A DNA stretch of 5,514 bases from Deltaproteobacteria bacterium (GTDB lineage: Bacteria; Desulfobacterota; Syntrophia; Syntrophales; UBA2210). The notes beneath the pieces were generated by a model that was not told where the DNA came from, ran no database searches, and saw only the letters and a program-made list of their open reading frames with translations. The position numbers and the translations under genes are program-made. Shown here piece after piece: positions 1 to 5,314 of the stretch; within the stretch, counting starts at the first letter, position 1, and the number at the start of each line of letters is the position of its first letter. The stretch is from NCBI GenBank assembly GCA_019314085.1, contig JAFCZZ010000122.1, forward strand, positions 1 through 5,514. The letters are read 5' to 3'.

Positions 1-654
1 CCCGCCATCGGGGAGAACACCATCGTCATCTCCCTCCTCAACGGCGTCGACAACGTCGAGAAGCTGAACTCTGTCCTCACGAAGGGAAGGATATGGAACG
101 GGTGCGTCTACATCTCCTCCCTGCTGACAGGGCCGGGGGCCTGCCGGCAGGTGGGCGGTTCGTGCAAGATGTTCTTCGGCGCTGAAGGGAAAGAGGACCC
201 CAACGGGAAACGAGTGGAAGGCCTGTTCCGGAAGGCGGAGATAGACGCTGAGTACCGGAGCGATATCAAGAACATCGCGTGGGAGAAGTACCTCTTCGTC
301 TCCCCCGTCGGAAACGCGACGACCTTCCGGGACACTACTCTTGGAGGAATCCTGGAAGACAGCGAGGGGATGGCGCTGATGGGGACCCTCCTCGATGAAC
401 TGCTCACCCTTGCCAACGCGCACGGGGTGGAGTTCCCCGCCAGCATCAAGGAGGCGACCATCGACAAGGTCCGGGGATTCCCCTACGAGACCAAGACCTC
501 GTACCAGCGGGATTTCGAACAGGGGAATAAAACGGAGATCGGGGTCTTCGCCGGGTTCATCGTCGACGAGGCCGGGAGACTGAGGATTCCCGTCCCCGCC
601 CACGAGAAGGTGTACGCGGCCCTCAAGGCCCGTGAGGGGGAAAAGAGCTCGTAA
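1..654 (+). CDS. panE: 2-dehydropantoate 2-reductase (ketopantoate reductase) family protein, 5'-truncated
   Basis: This is the 3' part of a gene entering from the left edge: 217 codons in frame 1, ending at TAA 652-654. Family members are about 300 residues, so roughly the first 90 are missing, including the Gly-rich NADP(H)-binding motif. Visible hallmarks, numbered from the window edge: the end of the Rossmann domain with the NGV motif (SLLNGVDN, residues 11-18); the IKNIAWEKYLF segment (89-99), whose Lys96 aligns with the catalytic Lys of PanE; and the helical C-terminal domain with TSYQRDFEQGNKTEI (about 166-180), matching the family's conserved Ser-x-x-x-Asp...Thr-Glu-Ile block, then a VPAHEKVYAALKARE-type tail. 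PanE reduces ketopantoate to pantoate with NADPH in the cytoplasm, for CoA synthesis. Bacteria often carry paralogues acting on other 2-oxoacids, so the family is secure but the exact substrate is not. Codons are strongly G/C-ending. Confidence 0.85.
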   Translation, partial: PAIGENTIVISLLNGVDNVEKLNSVLTKGRIWNGCVYISSLLTGPGACRQVGGSCKMFFGAEGKEDPNGKRVEGLFRKAEIDAEYRSDIKNIAWEKYLFVSPVGNATTFRDTTLGGILEDSEGMALMGTLLDELLTLANAHGVEFPASIKEATIDKVRGFPYETKTSYQRDFEQGNKTEIGVFAGFIVDEAGRLRIPVPAHEKVYAALKAREGEKSS

Positions 655-694
655 TAACATGTGCTCCAGAACTTTTTACCGTATAGCACACACC

Positions 695-732
695 GAATGG
701 AAACGTTCCGCCCGCTGCGGGGGCACCCATTC
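695..732 (+). repeat. Imperfect inverted repeat containing the 11-base word CGTTCCGCCCG (copy 1)
   Basis: GAATGG (695-700) and CCATTC (727-732) are perfect 6-base complements. They enclose CGTTCCGCCCG (704-714) and a small internal hairpin, CCCG-CTG-CGGG (711-721). The element ends 36 nt before the start of the membrane-protein gene at 769. The same 11-base word recurs at 1421-1431 inside another inverted repeat before the next gene. No T-run follows, so it is not a typical terminator. Function unknown; it could be chance. Confidence 0.35.
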
Positions 733-755
733 CTGAACAGACTGTCAGCATAAAA

Positions 756-764
756 AAGGGAGGG
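756..764 (+). promoter_or_regulatory. Ribosome binding site of the 769 membrane-protein gene
   Basis: AAGGGAGGG lies just upstream of ATG 769. Its GGAGG core (759-763) is 5 nt from the start codon. It is a strong Shine-Dalgarno match and fixes the start of the downstream gene. Confidence 0.8.
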
Positions 765-768
765 ACCT

Positions 769-1287
769 ATGACACCGACACCGTTGATATACGTTGTGTT
801 AGGCATTCTTCTGTTGGTGGGAGGGCGAAAATTCTTCTGGTTTTTCGTGGGCGCCATCGGTTTCATCACCGGTTTTACACTGGCCGACCATCTCCTGGGC
901 ACGGAATCGCTCATCATGTCTCTGTCTGTGGGGATCATCGTGGGGGCCATCGGCGTGGCCATCGCCCTTTTCCTGCAGGGCTTTGCCATATTCGTGGGCG
1001 GTTTTCTTGCGGGCTCCTACATAGCCTATATGATCGTAACCTCTTTCGGCCTGGTCTCTCAGGAGATATTCTGGATCGCCTACATCGGCGGCGGGATCGT
1101 CGGAGCGTTGCTCCTGTTCCTCCTCTTCGACTGGGCCCTGATTCTCCTCTCTTCCGTGGCCGGGGGTTCGATCATCACCGATTCTTTCACCCTCGAGCCG
1201 AGGTTGGAAACGGCCATCGCCATCGTCCTGGCCCTTTTGGGAATCTTTATCCAGGCGAAAATCTTCCTGAGGGAGAAAAAGTCCTGA
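769..1287 (+). CDS. Polytopic integral membrane protein, DUF4203/TM7S3-TM198-like
   Basis: A 172-residue, very hydrophobic protein with about seven predicted membrane segments, at roughly residues 5-19, 23-40, 49-67, 70-92, 101-119, 121-137 and 147-166. It ends in a short basic tail (LREKKS), which favours a cytoplasmic C-terminus by the positive-inside rule. Many segments carry small-residue Gly/Ala patterns (FVGAIGFITGF, VGGFLAGS, GGGIVGALL) suited to tight helix packing. There is no signal peptide, soluble domain or obvious catalytic motif. The order of short Gly-rich helices and the early GGRKFFWFFVGAIGF segment resemble the DUF4203 (TM7S3/TM198-like) family, whose bacterial role is unknown; I make that assignment from memory. 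The start is set by a strong Shine-Dalgarno. It is 114 nt from the preceding gene and more than 160 nt from the transporter downstream, so it may stand alone. Confidence 0.8.
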   Translation: MTPTPLIYVVLGILLLVGGRKFFWFFVGAIGFITGFTLADHLLGTESLIMSLSVGIIVGAIGVAIALFLQGFAIFVGGFLAGSYIAYMIVTSFGLVSQEIFWIAYIGGGIVGALLLFLLFDWALILLSSVAGGSIITDSFTLEPRLETAIAIVLALLGIFIQAKIFLREKKS

Positions 1288-1344
1288 GCCCCCAGGATAG
1301 AGCGAGCGATACCAAGAAGACGTGCTCTACATAAAGGGGTGCCC

Positions 1345-1375
1345 CTGACTCCCCTTGCGGGGTAACGGATATATT
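1345..1375 (+). promoter_or_regulatory. Possible sigma-70-like promoter for the MFS gene
   Basis: CTGACT (1345-1350, 4 of 6 to TTGACA) and TATATT (1370-1375, 5 of 6 to TATAAT) are separated by 19 nt, slightly longer than the preferred 17. It would give a leader of about 90 nt before the transporter start. It is the best candidate in the 1288-1469 spacer but weak on sequence alone. That spacer also contains a short CCCC-TTGC-GGGG hairpin (1351-1362) and TGCCG/CGGCA arms (1381-1385, 1394-1398); none is followed by a good T-run. Confidence 0.3.
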
Positions 1376-1415
1376 CTCCGTGCCGGCAAGACACGGCATT
1401 ACAACCTTTTCAGAT

Positions 1416-1447
1416 GAGGCCGTTCCGCCCGTGTAGACCCCGGCCTC
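1416..1447 (+). repeat. Perfect 7-base inverted repeat with the 11-base word CGTTCCGCCCG (copy 2), before the MFS gene
   Basis: GAGGCCG (1416-1422) and CGGCCTC (1441-1447) are perfect complements with an 18-nt loop. The shared word CGTTCCGCCCG (1421-1431) starts in the left arm and runs into the loop. The right arm ends only 4 nt before a possible GTG start (1452) and 22 nt before ATG 1470. In the mRNA it could hide or shape the initiation region; in DNA it could be an operator. No T-run follows. Confidence 0.4.
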
Positions 1448-1469
1448 TATCGTGGCGTCGGTAAACAGT

Positions 1470-2762
1470 ATGGATCCCCAGATAGACCAACAGAAAAAAG
1501 ACCAACCGGAACATGAAGGAGAAAAATCCCGGCCTTTGCCCCGTCGCAGGTTTTCTTCGGCCTTTCAGTCATTCCAGTATAGAGACTACCGCTGGCTGTG
1601 GCTCGGAACCTTTTTTTCCTTTATGGCGGTGGGTATGCAGCAGGTCACCCGTGGATGGCTCGTTCTTCGTCTGACCGATGATTCCCCTTTTGCGCTCGCA
1701 CTGGTCATGATGTCTTTCGCCCTGCCGCTGACCTTCGTCTCCATGCTCGGAGGGGCCCTCGCGGACCGTATTCCCCGAAGGCAGATAATACTGCTGAGTC
1801 AAAGCGGAAACGCGATCCTCACCCTGCTTCTGGCAATACTGGACATGACGGGCCTCATCCTTTTCTGGCATCTCCTGGGGATCGGGGTGTGCAACGGCAC
1901 CCTGGCAGCCTTCAACATGCCCAGCCGGCAATCGATCATCTCGGATATCGTGCCCGGGGAAACCCTCATGAACGCCATTTCCCTCAGCAGCGCGGGGATG
2001 AACATGACGCGGATCATCGGACCGGTACTGGCCGGTGTGCTTATTATCTATCTGGACACAGCGGGGGTGTTCTATCTGGTCGCCCTTATTCATGCCTTTT
2101 CCGCCCTCAGCACGGCCCTGATCAAACAGAACAGGGTTCAATCGAGCGGCAGTTCCGGCAAGGGGATGGCTGCGGATATTCGCGAAGGATTTCAATATGC
2201 GGCCGGCAACCTCACCCTCCTCGGGCTTGTCATTATGAGTCTTGTGCCAGCCCTTTTCGGTTTTCCGTATCTGGCGCTTCTGCCGGCATGGGGGAGGGAA
2301 GTTCTGAACATTCAGGCGGACGGCCTGGGGCTCCTGATGGCATGTATTGGCATCGGCTCCCTTATCGGTGCGATGGGACTTGCCTCCCTCGATCATCTGA
2401 GAAGGCGCGGAGCATTTCTCGTGGTAAACGCCTTTGCATGGGGCGGCGCCCTGGTACTGTTTTCCCGCTGTACCTCCTATACAACGGCCTTGCCCGCCCT
2501 GCTGATCGTCGGGTTTCTGAGTGCCATCTTCATGTCCCTCAACATGACCCTCATGCAGTCCTGCTCATCTCAAGAAATGCGAGGGCGCGTAATAAGCATG
2601 GCCATGATGAGCTTCGGGGTTATGCCCTTAAGCGCCGTGCCCTTCGGAGCCCTTGCTGAAGGCATCGGGACCGCCGATTCTCTGGGGATTGCCGGCCTTC
2701 TGCTGTGCCTCTTTGCCATAGGATTTTTCTTCGTCTTTCCTAAATTCCGTAAGGTAGCCTGA
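1470..2762 (+). CDS. Major facilitator superfamily transporter, EntS-like (MFS_3 group)
   Basis: A 430-residue inner-membrane protein counted from ATG 1470. It starts with a charged cytoplasmic tail (about residues 1-36, rich in Gln, Lys, Glu and Arg). The FQYRDYRWLWLG entry into the first membrane helix (35-46) and MQQVTRGWLVLRLT (56-69) are typical of the enterobactin-exporter-like group. MFS motif A is clear in the loop between helices 2 and 3: GGALADRIPRR, residues 94-104, with Asp99, Arg100, Arg103 and Arg104. About twelve membrane segments follow, with a basic central loop around NRVQSSGSSGKG between the two halves, and a short basic end (FPKFRKVA). Members are proton-driven exporters of siderophores, drugs or other small molecules; the substrate is not predictable. 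The start is uncertain: neither ATG 1470 nor in-frame GTG 1452 has a Shine-Dalgarno, and an in-frame TAG at 1434 excludes anything earlier. It converges on the ferritin-like gene with a 37-nt gap. Confidence 0.88.
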   Translation: MDPQIDQQKKDQPEHEGEKSRPLPRRRFSSAFQSFQYRDYRWLWLGTFFSFMAVGMQQVTRGWLVLRLTDDSPFALALVMMSFALPLTFVSMLGGALADRIPRRQIILLSQSGNAILTLLLAILDMTGLILFWHLLGIGVCNGTLAAFNMPSRQSIISDIVPGETLMNAISLSSAGMNMTRIIGPVLAGVLIIYLDTAGVFYLVALIHAFSALSTALIKQNRVQSSGSSGKGMAADIREGFQYAAGNLTLLGLVIMSLVPALFGFPYLALLPAWGREVLNIQADGLGLLMACIGIGSLIGAMGLASLDHLRRRGAFLVVNAFAWGGALVLFSRCTSYTTALPALLIVGFLSAIFMSLNMTLMQSCSSQEMRGRVISMAMMSFGVMPLSAVPFGALAEGIGTADSLGIAGLLLCLFAIGFFFVFPKFRKVA

Positions 2763-2789
2763 TCCGAATACGCCCCCTGGGTGTTAGAC

Positions 2790-2806
2790 GAAGTGACCGC
2801 TACTTC
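2790..2806. terminator. Small hairpin between convergent genes (weak terminator candidate)
   Basis: GAAGT (2790-2794) and ACTTC (2802-2806) are complementary around a 7-nt loop, and overlap the stop codon of the minus-strand ferritin-like gene. The plus-strand RNA gains one further G-U pair. Neither side has a clear T-run, so intrinsic termination is doubtful. It is the only structure seen in the gap between the two convergent genes. Confidence 0.2.
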
Positions 2807-3654
2807 TTCAGCCAGCCCTGGATCTCTTCCTTCTGGTAATCAATCTGCTGGACAGCAAGGTCTACCTTCAGGACGACACCAGAGTGCTTCCGAAGTTCAT
2901 CATCCTTCTGCAGCGCTCGGTAGCGCTCACCCCCCGCCTGGAGATCATCGACAGCCTTCTGAAAGGCATCGCCGACCGCGCGGCTCATGTCGATCGAGCC
3001 CGCTTTGAAGGGCAGCTGAGCCCCGTCTTCGGCGAGGGCTTCGGCAAAGATGGCGAGGTGCTTCATCTTCTCCATCGCCTGATCCATAATCCGCCATCCC
3101 GCCTGTTCCTCGCTCTGGAAGACCCAGGAAGCCCGAATGTGCTGCAGTATCTCGGTATATTTCTTCAGAAGCTCACCCTGCAGCTTCTCCGCGAAGGACA
3201 GCGGCAGTTCGTGCTCGCCTGCGGGAAGACCACCCGCATCTTCGGGCGAGAGCTTTTCGATCAAACGCTGAAACCGCCGGGCATGGATGGACGACTCCCA
3301 CGCCTCGCGCTTCAGAACGCGCCTGATATGAGGATCATCTACCTTCTCCGCCTCGGCGTTGTAGTGGGGTATCAATTTTTCCTCATACTGTATATAGGAT
3401 TTCAGCATGGTCTCCCGACTGGCGGGGTCAAAGGGATACGACCCGATCGTAAAATCCGGTTCTCCCCCCAGCTCGCCGATAATCATCCCCAGCCAGTGCA
3501 TGTGCCACATCTCCTCACGACAGCGCGAGAGCAGGCTGGCGCCGACCGGTGTATCCTCTCCCTCCTGATAGCTGTGGATCAGATATCGAACCACTGCGGC
3601 GTGTTCATCGGTAAGATCCCTGTTCAACATATCGATCAATGCTATTCTCTCCAT
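2800..3654 (-). CDS. Tandem ferritin-like (bacterioferritin/rubrerythrin-type fold) protein with degenerate second domain
   Basis: A 284-residue, soluble, almost wholly helical protein with no signal peptide. Residues 1-135 read as a diiron four-helix bundle: helix A with Glu17 (DEHAAVVRYLIH, bacterioferritin-like), helix B with REEMWHMHWL giving Glu48-x-x-His51 and then a GELGGEP turn, helix C with Glu91/Glu92 and helix D with EAWESSIHARRF. In helix D, Glu120 and His124 are four apart rather than the usual Glu-x-x-His. Residues about 155-282 look like a second copy: AMEKMKHLAIFAEALAEDG (193-211) aligns with helix B, but Lys196 replaces the ligand Glu and no His occurs after His257. The N-terminal half could bind two irons for iron storage, oxygen or peroxide reduction; the C-terminal half is probably structural. 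ATG 3654 is chosen over upstream in-frame starts because AAGGAG sits 7 nt before it. The gene is probably monocistronic. The fold is clear; the role is not. Confidence 0.8.
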   Translation of the reverse strand: MERIALIDMLNRDLTDEHAAVVRYLIHSYQEGEDTPVGASLLSRCREEMWHMHWLGMIIGELGGEPDFTIGSYPFDPASRETMLKSYIQYEEKLIPHYNAEAEKVDDPHIRRVLKREAWESSIHARRFQRLIEKLSPEDAGGLPAGEHELPLSFAEKLQGELLKKYTEILQHIRASWVFQSEEQAGWRIMDQAMEKMKHLAIFAEALAEDGAQLPFKAGSIDMSRAVGDAFQKAVDDLQAGGERYRALQKDDELRKHSGVVLKVDLAVQQIDYQKEEIQGWLKK

Positions 3655-3661
3655 GATTTCA

Positions 3662-3667
3662 CTCCTT
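3662..3667 (-). promoter_or_regulatory. Ribosome binding site of the ferritin-like gene
   Basis: On the minus strand AAGGAG lies 7 nt upstream of ATG 3654, which is near-ideal spacing. It decides the start, because the open frame continues about 40 codons further upstream without a better site and the promoter would fall inside that extension. Confidence 0.85.
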
Positions 3668-3737
3668 TTCTTAGCTGCAGGAAACAATACCCCTGAAAAC
3701 CGGGACGCAATTGTGATACCGGTGTAACAAGTGAGTG

Positions 3738-3766
3738 ATTGTACCGCAAAGAAACGCCTCCCGCAA
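3738..3766 (-). promoter_or_regulatory. Sigma-70-like promoter of the ferritin-like gene
   Basis: On the minus strand TTGCGG (3761-3766) and TACAAT (3738-3743) are separated by exactly 17 nt. The -10 matches 5 of 6 bases and the -35 keeps its TTG. Transcription would begin near 3731, giving a leader of about 75 nt. The perfect palindrome at 3763-3772 overlaps the -35. No classical Fur-box pattern was recognised by eye. Confidence 0.5.
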
Positions 3767-3772
3767 GCTTGC
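3763..3772. promoter_or_regulatory. 10-base perfect palindrome overlapping the -35 element
   Basis: GCAAGCTTGC reads the same on both strands and covers four bases of the proposed -35 hexamer. A dimeric repressor bound there could block transcription of the ferritin-like gene. It is short, and no second copy was seen in the window, so an operator role is only a suggestion. Confidence 0.25.
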
Positions 3773-3867
3773 ATAAGAAGTAAGTGGCCGCGAGTTGGGG
3801 CCCTTTGGCATACCTTTAGGCTGCCATCGCCGGGAGCAATGGTGGCGTCTTACCGGGGGCTATAGCG
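3773..3867. other. Unassigned non-coding stretch between promoter and terminator
   Basis: This is the unexplained part of the 299-nt gene-free interval 3655-3953. No open frame with start and ribosome binding site was seen on either strand. It holds short complementary pieces (CCAT 3824-3827 with ATGG 3839-3842), a GCTATAGC palindrome (3859-3866) and a GGGGG run (3855-3859) that could pair with the C-run at 3875-3880. I recognise no known riboswitch or small RNA. Confidence 0.4.
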
Positions 3868-3899
3868 AAAACGTCCCCCCTCTGTGACGAGGAGAGACG
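3868..3899 (-). terminator. Rho-independent terminator of the CoA-transferase operon
   Basis: Read on the minus strand, CGTCTCTCCTC and GAGGGGGGACG form an uninterrupted 11-bp stem (including two G-U pairs) around the loop GTCACA, followed at once by TTTT (3868-3871). It begins 54 nt after the stop codon at 3954. On the plus strand the two wobble pairs become A/C mismatches and no T-run follows, so the signal is directional and belongs to the leftward operon. Confidence 0.8.
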
Positions 3900-3953
3900 T
3901 TATGGAGAGACATCGTGTGTGATGGAGGCTGTCGACACAACCGCCATAATCTC

Positions 3954-5273
3954 TTACTCTTCGCCTTCGTCGGCGAGATGTTTCTTTAACTCCTCCGGCA
4001 GTTGTTCCACCTCGGGGGCATGATAAAGCACGTCGTCGTCGTAGAGATCCTTTATCTGATCTGGCGTACAATCCAGGACCGATGAGAGAACATCCTCGTT
4101 GTGCTCTCCCACGAAGGGGGCATACCCTCTGATTGCGGAGGGGGTCTCTGAGAACTTGAGTGGGCTTCCGTACATTTTCGTCGGCCCGATGAAGGGCTGA
4201 TATACGGTCGGCCTCATATTACGTTCGTCGATCTGTGGGTCAACCGTGGCAAGCTCGACGAGATTTTTGACGCGGGCGCAGGGGATCCCCGCGGCCTCCA
4301 GTTTTAGCTCTGTCTCTTCCACCGAATCCTGGGACATGACCCACGCCTCAAGGGCCTCATGAACCAAGGGGGCATTGGCCGGACTGCAGCGATCCTTAAC
4401 CTCCTGGATCCGGGGGTCGGTCTTCAGCCACTGGTGTTCGGGTCCCATGAGATCAACAAGCTGCGGCCAGCGATTCTGTGTCAGGGAGGCGATGGCGATG
4501 TGGCCATCCTTTCCGTTATAAATCCCGTAGGGGGCATAGCCGGGGCTCTTCTGCCCGGTTCTGGTCATTGTTACCGGGCTCCCCGTCGCCTCGCCGATCC
4601 AGTACCAGGGGAAGGCGTTCTCATGGAGGGTGAACAGACAGTCCACCATGGCGATGTCGATGTTCTGTCCCTGTCCGGTTCTGGTCCGGTGATGCAGGGC
4701 CGCCAGCATGGCGGTGCAGGCGTGCATGGAGGCCGTCGTGTCCCCAATGGAGAGGGGTGCCATGATGGGCGGTTCGCTCTGCCCGGTCCAGCCGCTGGCC
4801 GCCTGGGCAATCACGTCATATCCCGGCTTATGGCTGTTGGGGCCCCAGTGGCCGAAGGCCGAGATGGAACAGTAGATGATATCGGGCTTGATCTTCCGAA
4901 TCGCCTCGTAGTCCAGTTTCAGCCGACTCATCACACCGGGGGCAAAGTTCTCAATCACGATGTCACTGGTCTTAATCAGTTCGTGGATGATCTCGATCCC
5001 TTTGGGGTGCTTGAGATTGACGCAGATACTCTTCTTTCCCCTGTTGACGTGGAGGTGGTAGGAACTCTGGGTAACACCGTTCTTCTCGATTCGCAGGGCC
5101 TGCCACCTCTCGTTGGCACCATCCTTAAAACGATCCACCTTGATCACGTTGGCCCCCATGTCCGCAAGTGTCTTTGTCGCATGAGGCCCTGCCAGAACCC
5201 AGGTAAAATCCAGCACCGTTATATCCGAAAGAGGACCATCCTTCATTTCTTCCATTATGCCTGTCTTCTCCAT
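3954..5273 (-). CDS. Class III CoA-transferase (CaiB/BaiF family)
   Basis: A 439-residue cytoplasmic enzyme counted from ATG 5273. Members move CoA between an acyl-CoA donor and a carboxylic acid through an aspartyl intermediate. Hallmarks in order: LSDITVLDFTWVLAGPHATKTLADMGANVIKVD (residues 15-47), the Rossmann-like opening; NRGKKSICVNLKHPKG (77-92); ENFAPGVMSRLKLDY (108-122); ISAFGHWGP followed by PGYDVIAQAASG (150-161), where Asp153 is the expected catalytic residue; then SIGDTTASMHACTAMLAAL and RTGQGQNIDIAMVD. The smaller domain and the AAGIPCARV segment follow, ending in an acidic tail (ADEGEE). Length is slightly above the usual near-400, because of the charged C-terminal end. The start is uncertain: in-frame GTG 5306 is also open, but lacks a Shine-Dalgarno, while ATG 5273 has an AAAGGG run at rather long spacing. 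It follows the dehydratase-like gene by about 41 nt and is probably cotranscribed. Substrate unknown. Confidence 0.92.
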   Translation of the reverse strand: MEKTGIMEEMKDGPLSDITVLDFTWVLAGPHATKTLADMGANVIKVDRFKDGANERWQALRIEKNGVTQSSYHLHVNRGKKSICVNLKHPKGIEIIHELIKTSDIVIENFAPGVMSRLKLDYEAIRKIKPDIIYCSISAFGHWGPNSHKPGYDVIAQAASGWTGQSEPPIMAPLSIGDTTASMHACTAMLAALHHRTRTGQGQNIDIAMVDCLFTLHENAFPWYWIGEATGSPVTMTRTGQKSPGYAPYGIYNGKDGHIAIASLTQNRWPQLVDLMGPEHQWLKTDPRIQEVKDRCSPANAPLVHEALEAWVMSQDSVEETELKLEAAGIPCARVKNLVELATVDPQIDERNMRPTVYQPFIGPTKMYGSPLKFSETPSAIRGYAPFVGEHNEDVLSSVLDCTPDQIKDLYDDDVLYHAPEVEQLPEELKKHLADEGEE

Positions 5274-5314
5274 GGCAATACTTCGCCCTTTTCCCTTTCT
5301 ATTCACTGTCCGGC

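Noticed and set aside
660..690. TGTGCT...AGCACA inverted repeat after the ketopantoate reductase gene as a terminator
   Set aside because: The stem is 6 bp with a 19-nt loop, and the T-run sits inside the loop rather than after the stem.
1351..1362. CCCC-TTGC-GGGG hairpin as a terminator of the 769 gene
   Set aside because: The stem is only 4 bp and no T-run follows on the plus strand.
1569..2396. Long open frame of 275 codons on the minus strand within the MFS gene
   Set aside because: It is antisense to a gene with clear MFS motifs, is rich in Gln, His, Arg and Glu with no recognisable domain, and is best explained as a shadow of the coding strand.
1889..2659. 256-codon plus-strand frame overlapping the MFS gene
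   Set aside because: It is an out-of-frame shadow, low in hydrophobic residues and rich in Arg, Ser, Gly and His; the MFS frame has the motifs.
2884..3696. 270-codon plus-strand frame opposite the ferritin-like gene
   Set aside because: The minus-strand gene has a ribosome binding site, promoter and diiron motifs; the plus-strand frame has no recognisable family and no good start signal.
3655..3774. N-terminal extension of 40 residues on the ferritin-like protein
   Set aside because: The extension overlaps the promoter, has no ribosome binding site of its own, and the internal ATG 3654 has an AAGGAG at ideal spacing directly before the expected first helix.
3800..3846. Possible fluoride or cyclic-di-GMP riboswitch (GGCGATGG-like string on the minus strand)
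   Set aside because: The other conserved elements of either class (second GATG block with the pairing arm, or the GGCAAACC and GACGCAAAGCC-type strings) are missing, and the position relative to the nearest start does not fit a switch.
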